64,000 nucleotides of DNA from CAYFJO01 sp964343305 (GTDB taxonomy: Bacteria; Planctomycetota; Planctomycetia; Pirellulales; Pirellulaceae), in the NCBI GenBank assembly GCA_964343305.1, contig CAYFJO010000001.1, positions 23,112-87,111 on the forward strand. The letters run 5' to 3'. The position numbers and the translations under genes were made by a program. Shown here piece by piece: positions 43,520 to 53,095 of the stretch. Every line of letters begins with the position of its first letter. Positions within the stretch are counted from its first letter, which is position 1. The notes under the pieces were generated by a model that did not search any database, was not told the origin of the DNA, and saw only the letters and a list, made by a program, of their open reading frames with translations.

Positions 43520-44623
43520 ATGTCAAAAGCAAACACTGATCGGCTTGAGGCAACATGGAAACTCCTTCTGTCATGGCACGACGACGGACATTGCCGAGCC
43601 ATCGCTGCCGAAACCGGTTCGGTTGATGGCGAAGTCCATTCGTTTGCCGCTGGCCAGTTAGCCGCCACCGATGAAACTCCTGTGACCAGCGACAGCATTT
43701 TCTTGATCGCGTCGCCGACCAAGCCGCTCGTTTGCACGGCCGTGATGATGCTGGTCGAGCAAGGCCAGCTTCAACTGGATCACCGCGTCACAAACTACTT
43801 GCCCAAATTTCGCGGCCACGGCAAAGAGGCGATTCGAATCATGCATCTGTTGACGCACACGTCCGGTCTGCCAGACATGTTGCCGAACAACGTGGAATTG
43901 CGCAAAGCACACGCGCCGCTGTCCGAGTTTATGAGACATGTGTGCGAAGTCGAACTTGTCGCACTGCCCGGTACGAAAGTCCATTACCAAAGTATGGGCA
44001 TTTTGACGTTGGCCGCGATCATCGAAGAGATCACTGGCGTGGGCCTTCCCGAATTTCTCGCCGACAACATCTTTCGGCCGTTGAAAATGACGAGCACCGC
44101 GTTGGGCATCCCCGATGCATGGGAGTCGAGCGGTCATCTCGAGCGCATGACGTGGTCGCAAGTTGACGACAAGCCAGAAGCGACCGATTGGGGATGGAAC
44201 AGTATGTACTGGCGCAAATTGGCAGCTCCGTGGGGCGGCCTGTTGTCGAGCGCACCGGACTTCGGCCGATTCTTTCGACACCTACTGCGGATTCATCGTG
44301 GGGAGGACGGCATCATCGCTCCCGCCACGTTGCGAGCGATGACGACCAATCAACTGACGTGGCTTGGAGATCTCCCCGGCAAGTCGGTGCGAACAACACC
44401 ATGGGGATTAGGATGGCAACTCAACTGGCCTGGTCATCCGCGAGGGTTTGGCAGTTTGCTGCCTGGCGATAGTTACGGACACTGGGGCGCGACGGGCACG
44501 ATGGTTTGGATCGATCCAACGCGTGGTGTGTATGGAATCGTTCTGACAACCCAGCCAATTGAATTAGAGAATCGACGCCAAATCGCTTTCGGCAATCTGT
44601 CGTCATTGATTTGGAACAGCTAA
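43520..44623 (+). CDS. Serine hydrolase, beta-lactamase family
   Basis: A 367-residue penicillin-binding-protein-like serine hydrolase (class C beta-lactamase fold). The nucleophile motif is SPTK (Ser65-Lys68), the second motif is in HYQSMG, and the third is HWGATGT near the C-terminus. There is no signal peptide, so it is probably a cytoplasmic esterase or peptidase, not an antibiotic-resistance enzyme. ATG at 43520 is preferred to the upstream start because the family alignment begins here. Confidence 0.82.
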   Translation: MSKANTDRLEATWKLLLSWHDDGHCRAIAAETGSVDGEVHSFAAGQLAATDETPVTSDSIFLIASPTKPLVCTAVMMLVEQGQLQLDHRVTNYLPKFRGHGKEAIRIMHLLTHTSGLPDMLPNNVELRKAHAPLSEFMRHVCEVELVALPGTKVHYQSMGILTLAAIIEEITGVGLPEFLADNIFRPLKMTSTALGIPDAWESSGHLERMTWSQVDDKPEATDWGWNSMYWRKLAAPWGGLLSSAPDFGRFFRHLLRIHRGEDGIIAPATLRAMTTNQLTWLGDLPGKSVRTTPWGLGWQLNWPGHPRGFGSLLPGDSYGHWGATGTMVWIDPTRGVYGIVLTTQPIELENRRQIAFGNLSSLIWNS

Positions 44624-45588
44624 AGCCATTTCCTCCTCGACTACACCAACGGTTGAATCGCGACCAACACATCGTCGCTTCCCATGCTTTACGCAGCAGT
44701 AGTGATGGAGTTTGTGACCCAAATTCCAACGTTTCTCGCCCAGTTAGAGTCTCACTCTGTCACATCTGCACGCCGTGCGCGGATGTTTGAAATACGAAGC
44801 ATGAAACTCGAAACACATTCGATATCACAAGAACCAAAATCCAAAACGCTTCCATCCTGGACACCCAGCAATTGCTACGGGTCTCGTTGGTTCTGTTTCG
44901 AGCCTTAGGATTTTGAATTTCGGATTTCGGATTTGTTTGCGGCTCCGCCGCATTAGAGTGTGACTCTGTCACATCCGCGCACGGTGCGCGGATGTTTTTG
45001 TTGTGTTGTCGTACACAATTGCATAGATTGACGGGAATTGACAGGAGCTGGCCGCCGAACGCGTGAGATCCGGCGACCTACAAACAAGTGTACGTGTACG
45101 CGTGACAAACTGAGTGGCAACAACACCTTAAGCTCCACAAGCGAGCTGCCCGCGCCTTCGTGACCAGGCGACGGAAAAACAAATTTGCAGTTACCCTCAA
45201 CAATCCTCTCGGCTCCTGTTTGGAAACACGCCACTTGGTGGCGGCGCTTGGGATATGCGCACTTCCTTTTTGGTTGCGGCTTTGCCGCGTTAAGAATCTA
45301 CCGAACTATTCGGCATGTTCAAATACTGGACAACTTTGCCCGTGGATGCATCGGCGGTGGCTTCGATCTGAAAGCTGAATTCACGTTCCTGTTTCGGATC
45401 GAGTTGTCCAAGGTCAATGAGCGGTTGGCCGGTACGTTCAGCAAATGAGAGAAGACGATCGCCGCAATCCAAACGACCGTAGACATGGTCAATCGAGCTT
45501 GTTGATTGTGCATCTTCACATTCCAGTCGTGTCAGCCTTGTTCATTTTCTGTTTGTGGACGACCTATTCTTGAAGATCTTAAGTTATT
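44624..45588. other. Long intergenic region with repeats and a possible small-gene remnant
   Basis: About 960 bp. It contains two direct copies of a 44-bp element (see separate entry) and an AT-rich AATTTCGGATTTCGGATTTG stretch near 44915. On the minus strand at 45519-45290 one frame starts with a hydrophobic leader (MSTVVWIAAIVFSHLLN) and another, one base off, carries a protein-like tail (LDPKQEREFSFQIEATADAS). This may be a frameshifted small secreted protein; the evidence is weak. Nothing else is recognisable. Confidence 0.45.
44745..44998. repeat. Pair of 44-bp direct repeats
   Basis: TAGAGTCTCACTCTGTCACA with the following ...GTGCGCGGATGTTT at 44745-44788 is repeated with a few changes at 44954-44998. 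Each copy holds inner palindromes (GAGTGTGACTC-like and CGCGCACGGTGCGCG), and the second copy ends in a T-run, so it could terminate transcription. Confidence 0.65.
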
Positions 45589-45885
45589 ATGTTGCCCATG
45601 GCATCCGCTACCGTGACAAACAAACACACAATGACTCATACATCAAAGTCCTACCGCATCGCCGTCGCGTTGAGTCGCGATCCGCTTTTCCAGACACTCA
45701 CCGAGAATCGCGAAATCGGCGGCCCGCTAGGCGACGAACGCGTGATTGAAAAGTTTCAGTTTTACCAGCACGGTGGTGATTTATTCCTGATCTACGAAAA
45801 TGCCGACCGTCACAACGACTGGCGCACGAGTCTCCGAAGATATCGAACAAAAACTGATTTGATAGGAAGCACGACGAAAGACTGA
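45589..45885 (+). CDS. Small hypothetical protein
   Basis: Up to 98 residues, with a possible shorter start at MTHTSKSY. The segment RIAVALSRDPLFQTLTENRE and then VIEKFQFYQHGGDLFLIYEN looks protein-like. No family is recognised and no strong ribosome binding site is visible. The C-terminus is basic and may be truncated. It lies 38 bp upstream of the phosphoesterase gene on the same strand. Confidence 0.35.
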   Translation: MLPMASATVTNKHTMTHTSKSYRIAVALSRDPLFQTLTENREIGGPLGDERVIEKFQFYQHGGDLFLIYENADRHNDWRTSLRRYRTKTDLIGSTTKD

Positions 45886-45923
45886 GAAGAATCTCCGACC
45901 GTCAAGCAAGGCAGGGTGGAAAA

Positions 45924-48590
45924 ATGAAACGAAAGAAGCCGTCTCGTATTCCGATAGCGTGCGTATCGATGCTAATCGCCTTGGTGGTTCCTTCTGTGTT
46001 GATAGCGCCGGTGTGTGCCGAGGATGCGATCGACGACAGCGAATTGCGCACGACGATCGATCTGCTACGTGGTTTTAACGACAAAGAATTGGCCGAAGCG
46101 AGGAAAGCGATTCCGCCACATCGTGAACCGCCGCTGGGGTTGGCTCGGCCTCGGCTTGTTATGGCGACGGGGTGTGTTTACGAGGACCGCAATGCAAACG
46201 GCCGGCGAGACGACGACGAACGCGCGCTGCCGAATGTGATGGTCAGTGACGGCGAAAGAGTGTCGCGCACCAGCGACGACGGCGCTTATAGCTTTCGCAT
46301 TCGGATGGATGAGAATCCGCATTATAGGTTTGTCGTCGTGACGCGACCCACGGGCTACAAACCGACCGGAGAGTACTTTCTTCGCATTCCGTTCGCCTCA
46401 GACCGCACCGAATATCCCGCCGATTTTGGATTGGTTCGGGACGAGGCTTCGGCGAAGTGCGAGTTTTGGTTCATCACGGCTAGCGACAGCCAGTTCACCA
46501 AAATTGAGGAGATGATTCCGACGGCAAAGGACTATGCGCAAGTCACTTCCGCGCCGGGGAAACCCGCGTTCTTGGCAACGGCCGGCGATCTGACGATGAA
46601 TGGATCGCAGTTTGAGTGGGACATGTACGATCGCATTCGCCGATCGTCCAAGATTCCGGTTTACGAAGGATTTGGTGGGCACGATGGAAACTGTCTCGAC
46701 CCACGATGCACTGTTAACTTCGAACAACGCATCGGTCCGCCGTACTACTCGTGGGATTATGGCGGCGTACACTTTATTCAAATCGTGACGGAAACGGGTT
46801 ACCTCAAGCCGGCGGCTCGATTACGACAGAACGATTGGCTGCAAGCGGACCTCAAAGCGCTGCCGGCGAATATGCCGGTGATCGCTGTTTCGCATTACCC
46901 GCTGGACGCTGCTTGGTTCGACCAACGCAAGGCCGAGGGGATCAACATCATCGCACAAATCGGAGCCCACTGGCACGTCGTGCACGCCGGAAGCCGGAAG
47001 GGCATTCCCGTGTTGAACAGCGCGCCGGCACGCGGTCGCGATTGGGGCGCGTATTCACGAACGTATCGTTGGGTTTTCGTTTCACCGGAAGGAGTCCAAT
47101 CGAAGCTGCGAGTGGCCGGACAATACAAGCGATTGCGAGTTGTATCGCCGGGTCCCCGTGCCGTCGTGGGACGACAACCGTTTGTCGTGCTTGCATACGA
47201 TACGGCACTGCTTGTAAAGTCTGTCACTTGCCGTTGGACTTCGCCGGACGGCAAGGTAACGACAACGCTGCTGGGGCAACAAGGCGACTGGTCGTGGCAC
47301 GGCGAGTTTGCCCCTGACAAAGACGGCAGTTGGCGATGCGACCTCGAAGCAACTGACGTAACTGGCTCGGCGTGGAAGCAAACGCAGACGATAGAAATTG
47401 TGGGTAGCCGAACTCGCCAGAGTTTGGAAAAGACCGATGGTGCAAAGGACCAAAATCTGGCGATTTCGGCTACGAGTGAGTTGCCGTATGTGCTTGCAGG
47501 CGATCCGCCTCGAAATGTCGCCAAAGGGCCATCGCCGCCATTGTTTCCTTCGTGGGTGACGCACACGGGCAGTGTCCACGTGCTGCACAATTCGCCCGTT
47601 GTTTCTGACGGCAAAGTTTATGTTTCGGTTGGAAACCCGAATGCGGGTGCTCCTGGGGCCGGAGTTCTTTGCCTGGACGCTGCGACAGGAAAACAGCTTT
47701 GGAAAGCGGATTCGCCATACGGTGATATCCGCGGCCCCGTCACTGTTCATCGCAACGTTGTGTATGCCATCACTGGCGAAAGTTGGGTTGCTGCTTACGA
47801 CACCAAGAAGGGACGACGGTTGTGGAGCAAATCCATGCATCCGAACTACCAAGACGGACGTCCGCTGGCGATTAACAACACGCCGCCAGTGCCAACGCAA
47901 CACGGGCTGTTGGTCAGCGACTGGCAAAAGCCGCAACAGTTGATGGAATTTGCGACGGGGACGCAGCTATCGCAACTAGCAGGCGACGTGGGCTACTACG
48001 CGTCATTCGCAACCGTTTTCGACGACGTGATGTACAGCGTGCGGCGCGGCGGCGGCAACGCGATTCATTTGCAAGATGGAAGGGAAATCTACAGATTCGA
48101 AGAGACTTCGCGATCAACATCCGCACCAATCGTCGTAGACGGCAAGCTGATTTACAACGGTTCGTCTGGCATCCGAGTGCGCGAAGCATCAACTGGTAAG
48201 CTGATCTGGCAAAAAGGCACTGCGAACGCGGGTTACCAAAATGCGATTCCCGTCGTCTGGGGAGATCAGATTTTGGTGAACGGCACAAACCCGCAGATCT
48301 TTGACCTCGCCACAGGTGAAATACGCAAGACCATCAAGTGCGCACAGGAGGCCGACCGCTTTTTCCGCTCGCACCGCCAAGCCATGGCTGGCAGCTCAAC
48401 TCCTATCGTCGCCGGGAACCACGCCTTCTTCGGCCACGACGACACATCCATCCGCGCCATTAACCGCGCCGGCGATGTCGTCTGGGAACATCGACTCGGT
48501 ACGCCAATCAAAACGGCCCCAGCCGTATCGGGCAACAAGCTGTTCGCCCACGACTTTGCTGGCAATCTTTGGTGTTTTACCGATTCGTAG
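45924..48590 (+). CDS. Secreted metallophosphoesterase fused to PQQ-type beta-propeller
   Basis: An 888-residue exported protein. After the leader and a short helical segment comes a collagen-binding/SdrB-like beta domain (YEDRNANGRRDDDERALPNV). A calcineurin-like phosphoesterase follows (ASDSQ, TAGDLTMNGS, FGGHDGN, VSHYPLD, GAHWHV; about 175-380), in which the usual GNHD and GHxH motifs are slightly altered. The last 350 residues are PQQ/WD-like propeller blades (LCLDAATGKQLWK, VAAYDTKKGRRLWS, IRAINRAGDVVWE). It probably hydrolyses a phosphoester outside the cell; the propeller may bind a partner. Substrate unknown. Confidence 0.85.
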   Translation: MKRKKPSRIPIACVSMLIALVVPSVLIAPVCAEDAIDDSELRTTIDLLRGFNDKELAEARKAIPPHREPPLGLARPRLVMATGCVYEDRNANGRRDDDERALPNVMVSDGERVSRTSDDGAYSFRIRMDENPHYRFVVVTRPTGYKPTGEYFLRIPFASDRTEYPADFGLVRDEASAKCEFWFITASDSQFTKIEEMIPTAKDYAQVTSAPGKPAFLATAGDLTMNGSQFEWDMYDRIRRSSKIPVYEGFGGHDGNCLDPRCTVNFEQRIGPPYYSWDYGGVHFIQIVTETGYLKPAARLRQNDWLQADLKALPANMPVIAVSHYPLDAAWFDQRKAEGINIIAQIGAHWHVVHAGSRKGIPVLNSAPARGRDWGAYSRTYRWVFVSPEGVQSKLRVAGQYKRLRVVSPGPRAVVGRQPFVVLAYDTALLVKSVTCRWTSPDGKVTTTLLGQQGDWSWHGEFAPDKDGSWRCDLEATDVTGSAWKQTQTIEIVGSRTRQSLEKTDGAKDQNLAISATSELPYVLAGDPPRNVAKGPSPPLFPSWVTHTGSVHVLHNSPVVSDGKVYVSVGNPNAGAPGAGVLCLDAATGKQLWKADSPYGDIRGPVTVHRNVVYAITGESWVAAYDTKKGRRLWSKSMHPNYQDGRPLAINNTPPVPTQHGLLVSDWQKPQQLMEFATGTQLSQLAGDVGYYASFATVFDDVMYSVRRGGGNAIHLQDGREIYRFEETSRSTSAPIVVDGKLIYNGSSGIRVREASTGKLIWQKGTANAGYQNAIPVVWGDQILVNGTNPQIFDLATGEIRKTIKCAQEADRFFRSHRQAMAGSSTPIVAGNHAFFGHDDTSIRAINRAGDVVWEHRLGTPIKTAPAVSGNKLFAHDFAGNLWCFTDS

Positions 48591-48604
48591 TCTTGATACC
48601 GCTT

Positions 48605-49516
48605 CTAATTGCTCAGCGTGATTTTCATCCGCAGCGAGCTTTCGACCGTGGAGCGGATGATCATGTCACGGTAGGGCAGTTCGGAGACGATCGTTTGCGT
48701 GACGTTGGTCTCGGCAAATCGGCCGGCCGCGGAATCGAAAAACAACTCGCCTGTTTGTTCGTGTGCCTTGATGGCGATCTTCGAATCGCTGGACGCCGGG
48801 GCTTTCAAATCCAAAGTGGATTTGACCGTGATCTTGTCTAACGTCTTGTCGTCTTTTTCTGTTGGGCCTTGATAGGTGTAGGTGTGGGTTTGTGCGAGAT
48901 TGCCGATGGGTGTTTTGGCGGTTGTTGTTGCGTCCCAATCGTCTCCGTCGTTCACGCCCGCCGCGGGTAAAACAACGGCCGATTGCCGCAACAACTCGCT
49001 GAGACCCTCTTTCGTGAAGACGCTTTTCAATTTTGATTTGCTGGGAACGCTGGACAGCGCCTTTGCAGCGGCGTCCGACAGCAGCACGTCAACAATCTCA
49101 CCGCGATCGCTCATCTTGATTTGAAACGGTACGCCGAGCAGCGGCCGGACACTGTCGGCAATCGATTTGCTGATGCCTGTCGGTGTAGCCTGGGAACTGG
49201 AATCAAATTCGATCGCTTCGCCTTGCGGCACGGTCATTTTCAGGGCGATGCGGGAAAACTTTTGCGTCATGGTGGCCGTGTTTTGTTCGACGCTGTCGAT
49301 CGACCACTGCATTTCCATCGACATTTCGATCGTCATTTTCACGGGACGAATGCCCCCTCGCGTTTCAGTCTTGCTGATTTGCGTGATGCCCACATGCCAC
49401 GAGTCGCCTGCCGTGAACTTCCATCGCAACGTCTTTTCAGCTCGGAGCTGGTCAACGCAGAAGAGGGTCGCACAGAATAAAAACGCGATGAGACAATTCC
49501 GATGATGGAACAGCAT
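48605..49516 (-). CDS. Secreted DUF6263-like protein, copy 1
   Basis: A 303-residue exported protein. The start at 49516 follows GGAAAGGAATACC and opens a leader (HRNCLIAFLFCATLFCVDQL). The mature part is a repeated beta-rich fold with LRWKFTAGDSW, a central SMEMQWSIDSV and a C-terminal motif GELFFDSAAGRFAET. It is clearly paralogous to the next upstream gene (same order of motifs). It resembles the DUF6263 family; function unknown. The 25-bp gap suggests one operon. Confidence 0.78.
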   Translation of the reverse strand: MLFHHRNCLIAFLFCATLFCVDQLRAEKTLRWKFTAGDSWHVGITQISKTETRGGIRPVKMTIEMSMEMQWSIDSVEQNTATMTQKFSRIALKMTVPQGEAIEFDSSSQATPTGISKSIADSVRPLLGVPFQIKMSDRGEIVDVLLSDAAAKALSSVPSKSKLKSVFTKEGLSELLRQSAVVLPAAGVNDGDDWDATTTAKTPIGNLAQTHTYTYQGPTEKDDKTLDKITVKSTLDLKAPASSDSKIAIKAHEQTGELFFDSAAGRFAETNVTQTIVSELPYRDMIIRSTVESSLRMKITLSN

Positions 49517-49541
49517 TTTGGTATTCCTTTCCAAACCGCTT

Positions 49542-50444
49542 CTAATTCCCCACACGCCGCATCGTCATTTTGATGTTGGTTTCGATTCGTTGCTTGAACG
49601 TGTTGCCTCCGGCAGACACTTCCATGTTCAGGTTTTGAGAAAGCGTCGATTCTTTGAAGAAACCAGCTTCGGAGTCAAACAACATCGTGCCTTTGTTGTC
49701 CTGATCAACGATCTTAATCTCCGCCCCCAGCGGCCCGCCGCCTTCGCCAAAAGAAATCTCGATCTTGGCGGAAAACTTGTCGATGTTGTCGTCGCCTTCG
49801 CCGTCGTACGTGTAATCCGCCTTCATGTTCAAATTGCCAACCGGAGTCTTGTTGCTGGTGCTGTTCTCCCAAGTGAAGCCCTTGTCGATTTCTTCTTCGG
49901 GTAACACGGGAGACGACTTTGACATCATGTCCTTGAAGGCATCGTCGCTGAAGAATTGTTTCATGATGGGATTGCCAGCCAGACCCTGGAGTGCCTCCTT
50001 CGGCACTTTCATGTCCACAATTCTTCCGCGGTCGTTCATCGTCTGCAGGAACTTCGCTCCGACCATCGGTTTCATCATCTCGCCGATCTTTGCCGCCGTG
50101 CCTTCGAGTTCGTTTTTGGAGTCGGAATCATATTTCACATCTTCGCCGGCGGGGACTTTCATCGACATCGTGATGCGAGTGACTTCTTGGGTGATTTGAA
50201 ACTCGCCATCGTCATTCACCTCGTCAACGATCCAAGTCATCGACATCTTCATCGTGTTCGGGATTTCAATCGTCTTTTCGCCAAACGTCAACGTCTGTTT
50301 CATATCTTGAGTCAATTCCGCTTTGAGTTTGTCACCGGCGACAAGTTTCCAACGGAATTTCTTTGCGGCGTTCGACGTCAGCGGACAGGCAATGATGCCG
50401 AGCAGAAGCAACATGAACAAATGTGGCCGTTGATGAGTGTGCAT
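49542..50444 (-). CDS. Secreted DUF6263-like protein, copy 2
   Basis: A 300-residue exported paralogue of the downstream gene. The leader is RPHLFMLLLLGIIACPLTSNA. Shared motifs are FRWKLVAGDKLK, KMSMTWIVDEV, the central DRGRIVDMKVP and GTMLFDSEAGFFKES. The pair is a tandem duplication. Many acidic and lysine residues and no cysteine in the mature part suggest an envelope protein. No catalytic motif is visible. Confidence 0.78.
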   Translation of the reverse strand: MHTHQRPHLFMLLLLGIIACPLTSNAAKKFRWKLVAGDKLKAELTQDMKQTLTFGEKTIEIPNTMKMSMTWIVDEVNDDGEFQITQEVTRITMSMKVPAGEDVKYDSDSKNELEGTAAKIGEMMKPMVGAKFLQTMNDRGRIVDMKVPKEALQGLAGNPIMKQFFSDDAFKDMMSKSSPVLPEEEIDKGFTWENSTSNKTPVGNLNMKADYTYDGEGDDNIDKFSAKIEISFGEGGGPLGAEIKIVDQDNKGTMLFDSEAGFFKESTLSQNLNMEVSAGGNTFKQRIETNIKMTMRRVGN

Positions 50445-50625
50445 TGGAAGCCCTATGAAAGGAGTTGTTGGGTGTGATGACCGGACATCATCGATTATGA
50501 CACGACACGGGCATTGGTGTCTACTTCCAACGCTATTAAACGATAGTGCCTTAATCGTGTCTTGCTACCGACCAAAGTTCTCCGAAACTTCGGAAGTCTA
50601 CAACTCAAAATTTGGACACTACCCG

Positions 50626-51312
50626 CTAAACCAAAATGGTCCCGCCCGGCTCCAGCACAATGGGTACCGCCGAAGTCTCGGCCCGTACGTGCTCGGCCCA
50701 TGCAGCGGCGTCCTGTTCAATGGGCGGCCAGGTATTGTAATGGGCGGGAGCGACTCGTTTGGGTTGAATCAAATTGATGGCTTCGATCGAATCTTCCGGT
50801 CCCATCGTGAACAAGTCGCCGATAGGAAGCACGGCTAAGTCAATTCCCGCCTGGCCGATCAACTTCATGTCGGCAAACAACGCCGTGTCGCAAGCGAAGT
50901 AAATATTGGCGCCGTCGATGGTCAACAAGAAACCACCAGGATTTCCGCCGTACGATCCGTCCGGCAGTTGCGAGCTGTGATGGGCCAACGTCATCTTGGC
51001 TCGGCCAAAGGGCAAATCAACTCCTCCGCCAAGGTTCATCCCGATCGTGTTTTGCACACCGTGATTCTTGCTGAACCAATCGGCGATTTCAAAAATAGCC
51101 ACGACCGTCGCCCCCGTTCGATTCGCGATCGCCGCCACATCCGCAACGTGATCGAAATGACCGTGCGACACGAGGATCGTATTGGCAGTCACATCGTCGG
51201 CCTTGATGGGCGCCGTTGGCGAATCGTTTAAGAACGGATCCAAGAGAACAACGTGGTCGCCCACTTGGATCGACCAACTGCCATGTCCCAGCCACTGAAG
51301 TTCGGTTGCCAT
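50626..51312 (-). CDS. UPF0173-type metal-dependent hydrolase
   Basis: A 228-residue metallo-beta-lactamase-fold protein of the UPF0173 (YtkL) group. It opens with LQWLGHGSWSIQ and has the zinc motif SHGHFDHVADV, AHHSS, the FACDTALFADM strand and a late APAHYNTWPPI. Family members are compact lactonase-like or phosphodiesterase-like hydrolases with unproven substrates. The start is preceded by GGAGTGAAGAATC. A CGTCATT-type element separates it from pgi. Confidence 0.92.
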   Translation of the reverse strand: MATELQWLGHGSWSIQVGDHVVLLDPFLNDSPTAPIKADDVTANTILVSHGHFDHVADVAAIANRTGATVVAIFEIADWFSKNHGVQNTIGMNLGGGVDLPFGRAKMTLAHHSSQLPDGSYGGNPGGFLLTIDGANIYFACDTALFADMKLIGQAGIDLAVLPIGDLFTMGPEDSIEAINLIQPKRVAPAHYNTWPPIEQDAAAWAEHVRAETSAVPIVLEPGGTILV

Positions 51313-51336
51313 GATTCTTCACTCCGGTTGTTAATA

Positions 51337-51463
51337 ACGAATGACGAAATACCCAATGACGAAAGAATGTCGAAACCCGAAGCCCGAATTGTTGACGCCA
51401 TGCATTCGTGCTTCGTCATTCGGATTTCATTCGTCATTGGGTATTTGGGTACTCCGTCATTCT
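51337..51463. repeat. CGTCATT-family inverted-repeat element
   Basis: The left arm ACGAATGACGAAATACCC with CAATGACGAAAG is an inverted copy of the right arm CTTCGTCATT ... CATTCGTCATTGGGTATTTG. The length is about 127 bp. It lies between the UPF0173 gene and pgi. Confidence 0.75.
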
Positions 51464-52875
51464 CCTCTCAGATTCTTGTTCATGTATTGCTTGTACATCT
51501 CAACGCCGGGCTGTCCGTAAGGATTAATGCCAGTCAAACGCCCTTCCACAGCCGTCGCCAGCATCAACATCTGAAACAACTGGCCAAGCACGTGCTCGTT
51601 CAACGCCGGCAAATGAATGTCCGCCGTTGGCCGTTTGTCTTCCTTGTAAGCTTCATTTGTCCCCTGAATCGCGGCAGTCATGATGTCAGGAAGCGTTTTG
51701 TCGGCGAGGTCATTCAGACCATCGTGATTCCACTCGCGATGTCCCACGGCCAACGGATCACATCGCCAACGGTCGACGATCAGGTTCGTCATCAACTTGT
51801 CGCGGCTGCCTTCCTGGTGTTGTTGTGCGCGAGAGTGCAGGTCGCGCGTATTGACAACCGTCAACGGCGTTGCTCCTTGCTCTTTCTTACCCAAGCTTTC
51901 CGCCAAAAGCTGATCGTACCACAAGCCTACCGACTCCAACGCCTTTGTCCACGCGGATAAAACGCGAATGTTCACGCCTCGCATCTTCTCCAGCAAATGG
52001 CAGATGCCAACGTATTGGAGCACGACGTTGCTTTCCGGCGGCTGGCTGCGAAAGTGCTCGTTCATCGCCGCGGCACCTTCGAGCAGCTTCACCACATCGA
52101 GTCCCAAAATCGCCGCGGGCATCAGTCCGACGGCCGACAAAATCGAGAACCGCCCACCTACTCCGTCCGGCACTTCAAAAAAATCGCGACAGCCAAGTTC
52201 CGTTGCCAAGTCAAACAAGCGACCGCTCTTGCCGGTCACGGGAACAATGTAATCCGCCATTTTCGCGTCACCGCACGATGATTCGAGCGCCGACAGAAAC
52301 TGGCGAAATGCCACCGCGGTCTCCAACGTTCCGCCGCTCTTGCTGATCACGACAACGCCCCAACGATCGTAAACGCCACTTGCCTGCCGGCCATTTCCGA
52401 GCAACTTCAGCAAACCCTGTGTGGCGTCGTTGTCGACGTTGTTCCCTTCGAAATACATCCGCGGACAACTGCCCCGCTCGGCCCGGCTCAATTCGTTGTA
52501 ATACGGCTCGCGGCAAGATTCCAGCAGCGCCCGGGCACCCATGTAGGAGCCGCCAATGCCCAACACAACGACACGATCGACCGCCTCGCGAAGGCGACCC
52601 GCCGTGGCAAGGATTTGCCCCAACTCACTGGCGTCACGCTGCCCGCGATAACCCGCCAAGAGCCGTTCTGGAAGTTCAAAAAAACCGGCGTCCAGCGGTG
52701 TCTTATCCGGAGGGATTTGATCCGGATTCGCAAACAACTCGACGTCGACAACCGCGACTTCGTTTTGGGCCTCGGCAAGTCGTGATGACAACGACGTCAA
52801 ATCCAACTCGGAGATTCCCGTTTCATCGAGATAACATCCGTTGGGGTCATATTGGATGAGAGAGTTTGTCGACAT
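51457..52875 (-). CDS. pgi: Glucose-6-phosphate isomerase
   Basis: A 472-residue phosphoglucose isomerase interconverting glucose 6-phosphate and fructose 6-phosphate. It has VVLGIGGSYMGARAL, the SIS-domain motif ISKSGGTLET, PDGVGGRFSILSAVG and the C-terminal PYGQPGVEMYKQYM. The start at 52875 opens with MSTNSLIQYDPNG; the 12-codon upstream extension is possible. It lies divergent from the phosphoglycerate mutase gene, so two glycolytic steps may share a control region. Confidence 0.95.
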   Translation of the reverse strand: MSTNSLIQYDPNGCYLDETGISELDLTSLSSRLAEAQNEVAVVDVELFANPDQIPPDKTPLDAGFFELPERLLAGYRGQRDASELGQILATAGRLREAVDRVVVLGIGGSYMGARALLESCREPYYNELSRAERGSCPRMYFEGNNVDNDATQGLLKLLGNGRQASGVYDRWGVVVISKSGGTLETAVAFRQFLSALESSCGDAKMADYIVPVTGKSGRLFDLATELGCRDFFEVPDGVGGRFSILSAVGLMPAAILGLDVVKLLEGAAAMNEHFRSQPPESNVVLQYVGICHLLEKMRGVNIRVLSAWTKALESVGLWYDQLLAESLGKKEQGATPLTVVNTRDLHSRAQQHQEGSRDKLMTNLIVDRWRCDPLAVGHREWNHDGLNDLADKTLPDIMTAAIQGTNEAYKEDKRPTADIHLPALNEHVLGQLFQMLMLATAVEGRLTGINPYGQPGVEMYKQYMNKNLRGE

Positions 52876-53013
52876 GTTTCCATCTGGTTCTGGAATGCGG
52901 AATTCGGACAAACCATGAAGATATACGAAGGTGGTCAGATTGAACAGGAGCGTCTGCCCACCTTGCGCTGGTGGCCAGAATCTGTTACCAAATGTAGTTG
53001 AAATTCATCCCGC

Positions 53014-53070
53014 TAATGTCGCCTTTCGCTCCGCGAAAGTGGCGCTACTTTCGCGGCGCGAAATGCGGCC
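53014..53070. repeat. TCGCCTTTCGCTCCG palindromic repeat
   Basis: GTCGCCTTTCGCTCCGCGAAAGTGG and a following CTTTCGCGGCGCGAAATG are complementary arms. It is the same family as 31828-31881 and lies just upstream of the phosphoglycerate mutase start. Confidence 0.6.
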
Positions 53071-53095
53071 TAGTTCGATTCCCGGAATGCAACCT

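Noticed and set aside
43520..44623. Antibiotic-resistance beta-lactamase
   Set aside because: It has the fold motifs but no export signal; it fits the broad serine hydrolase family better.
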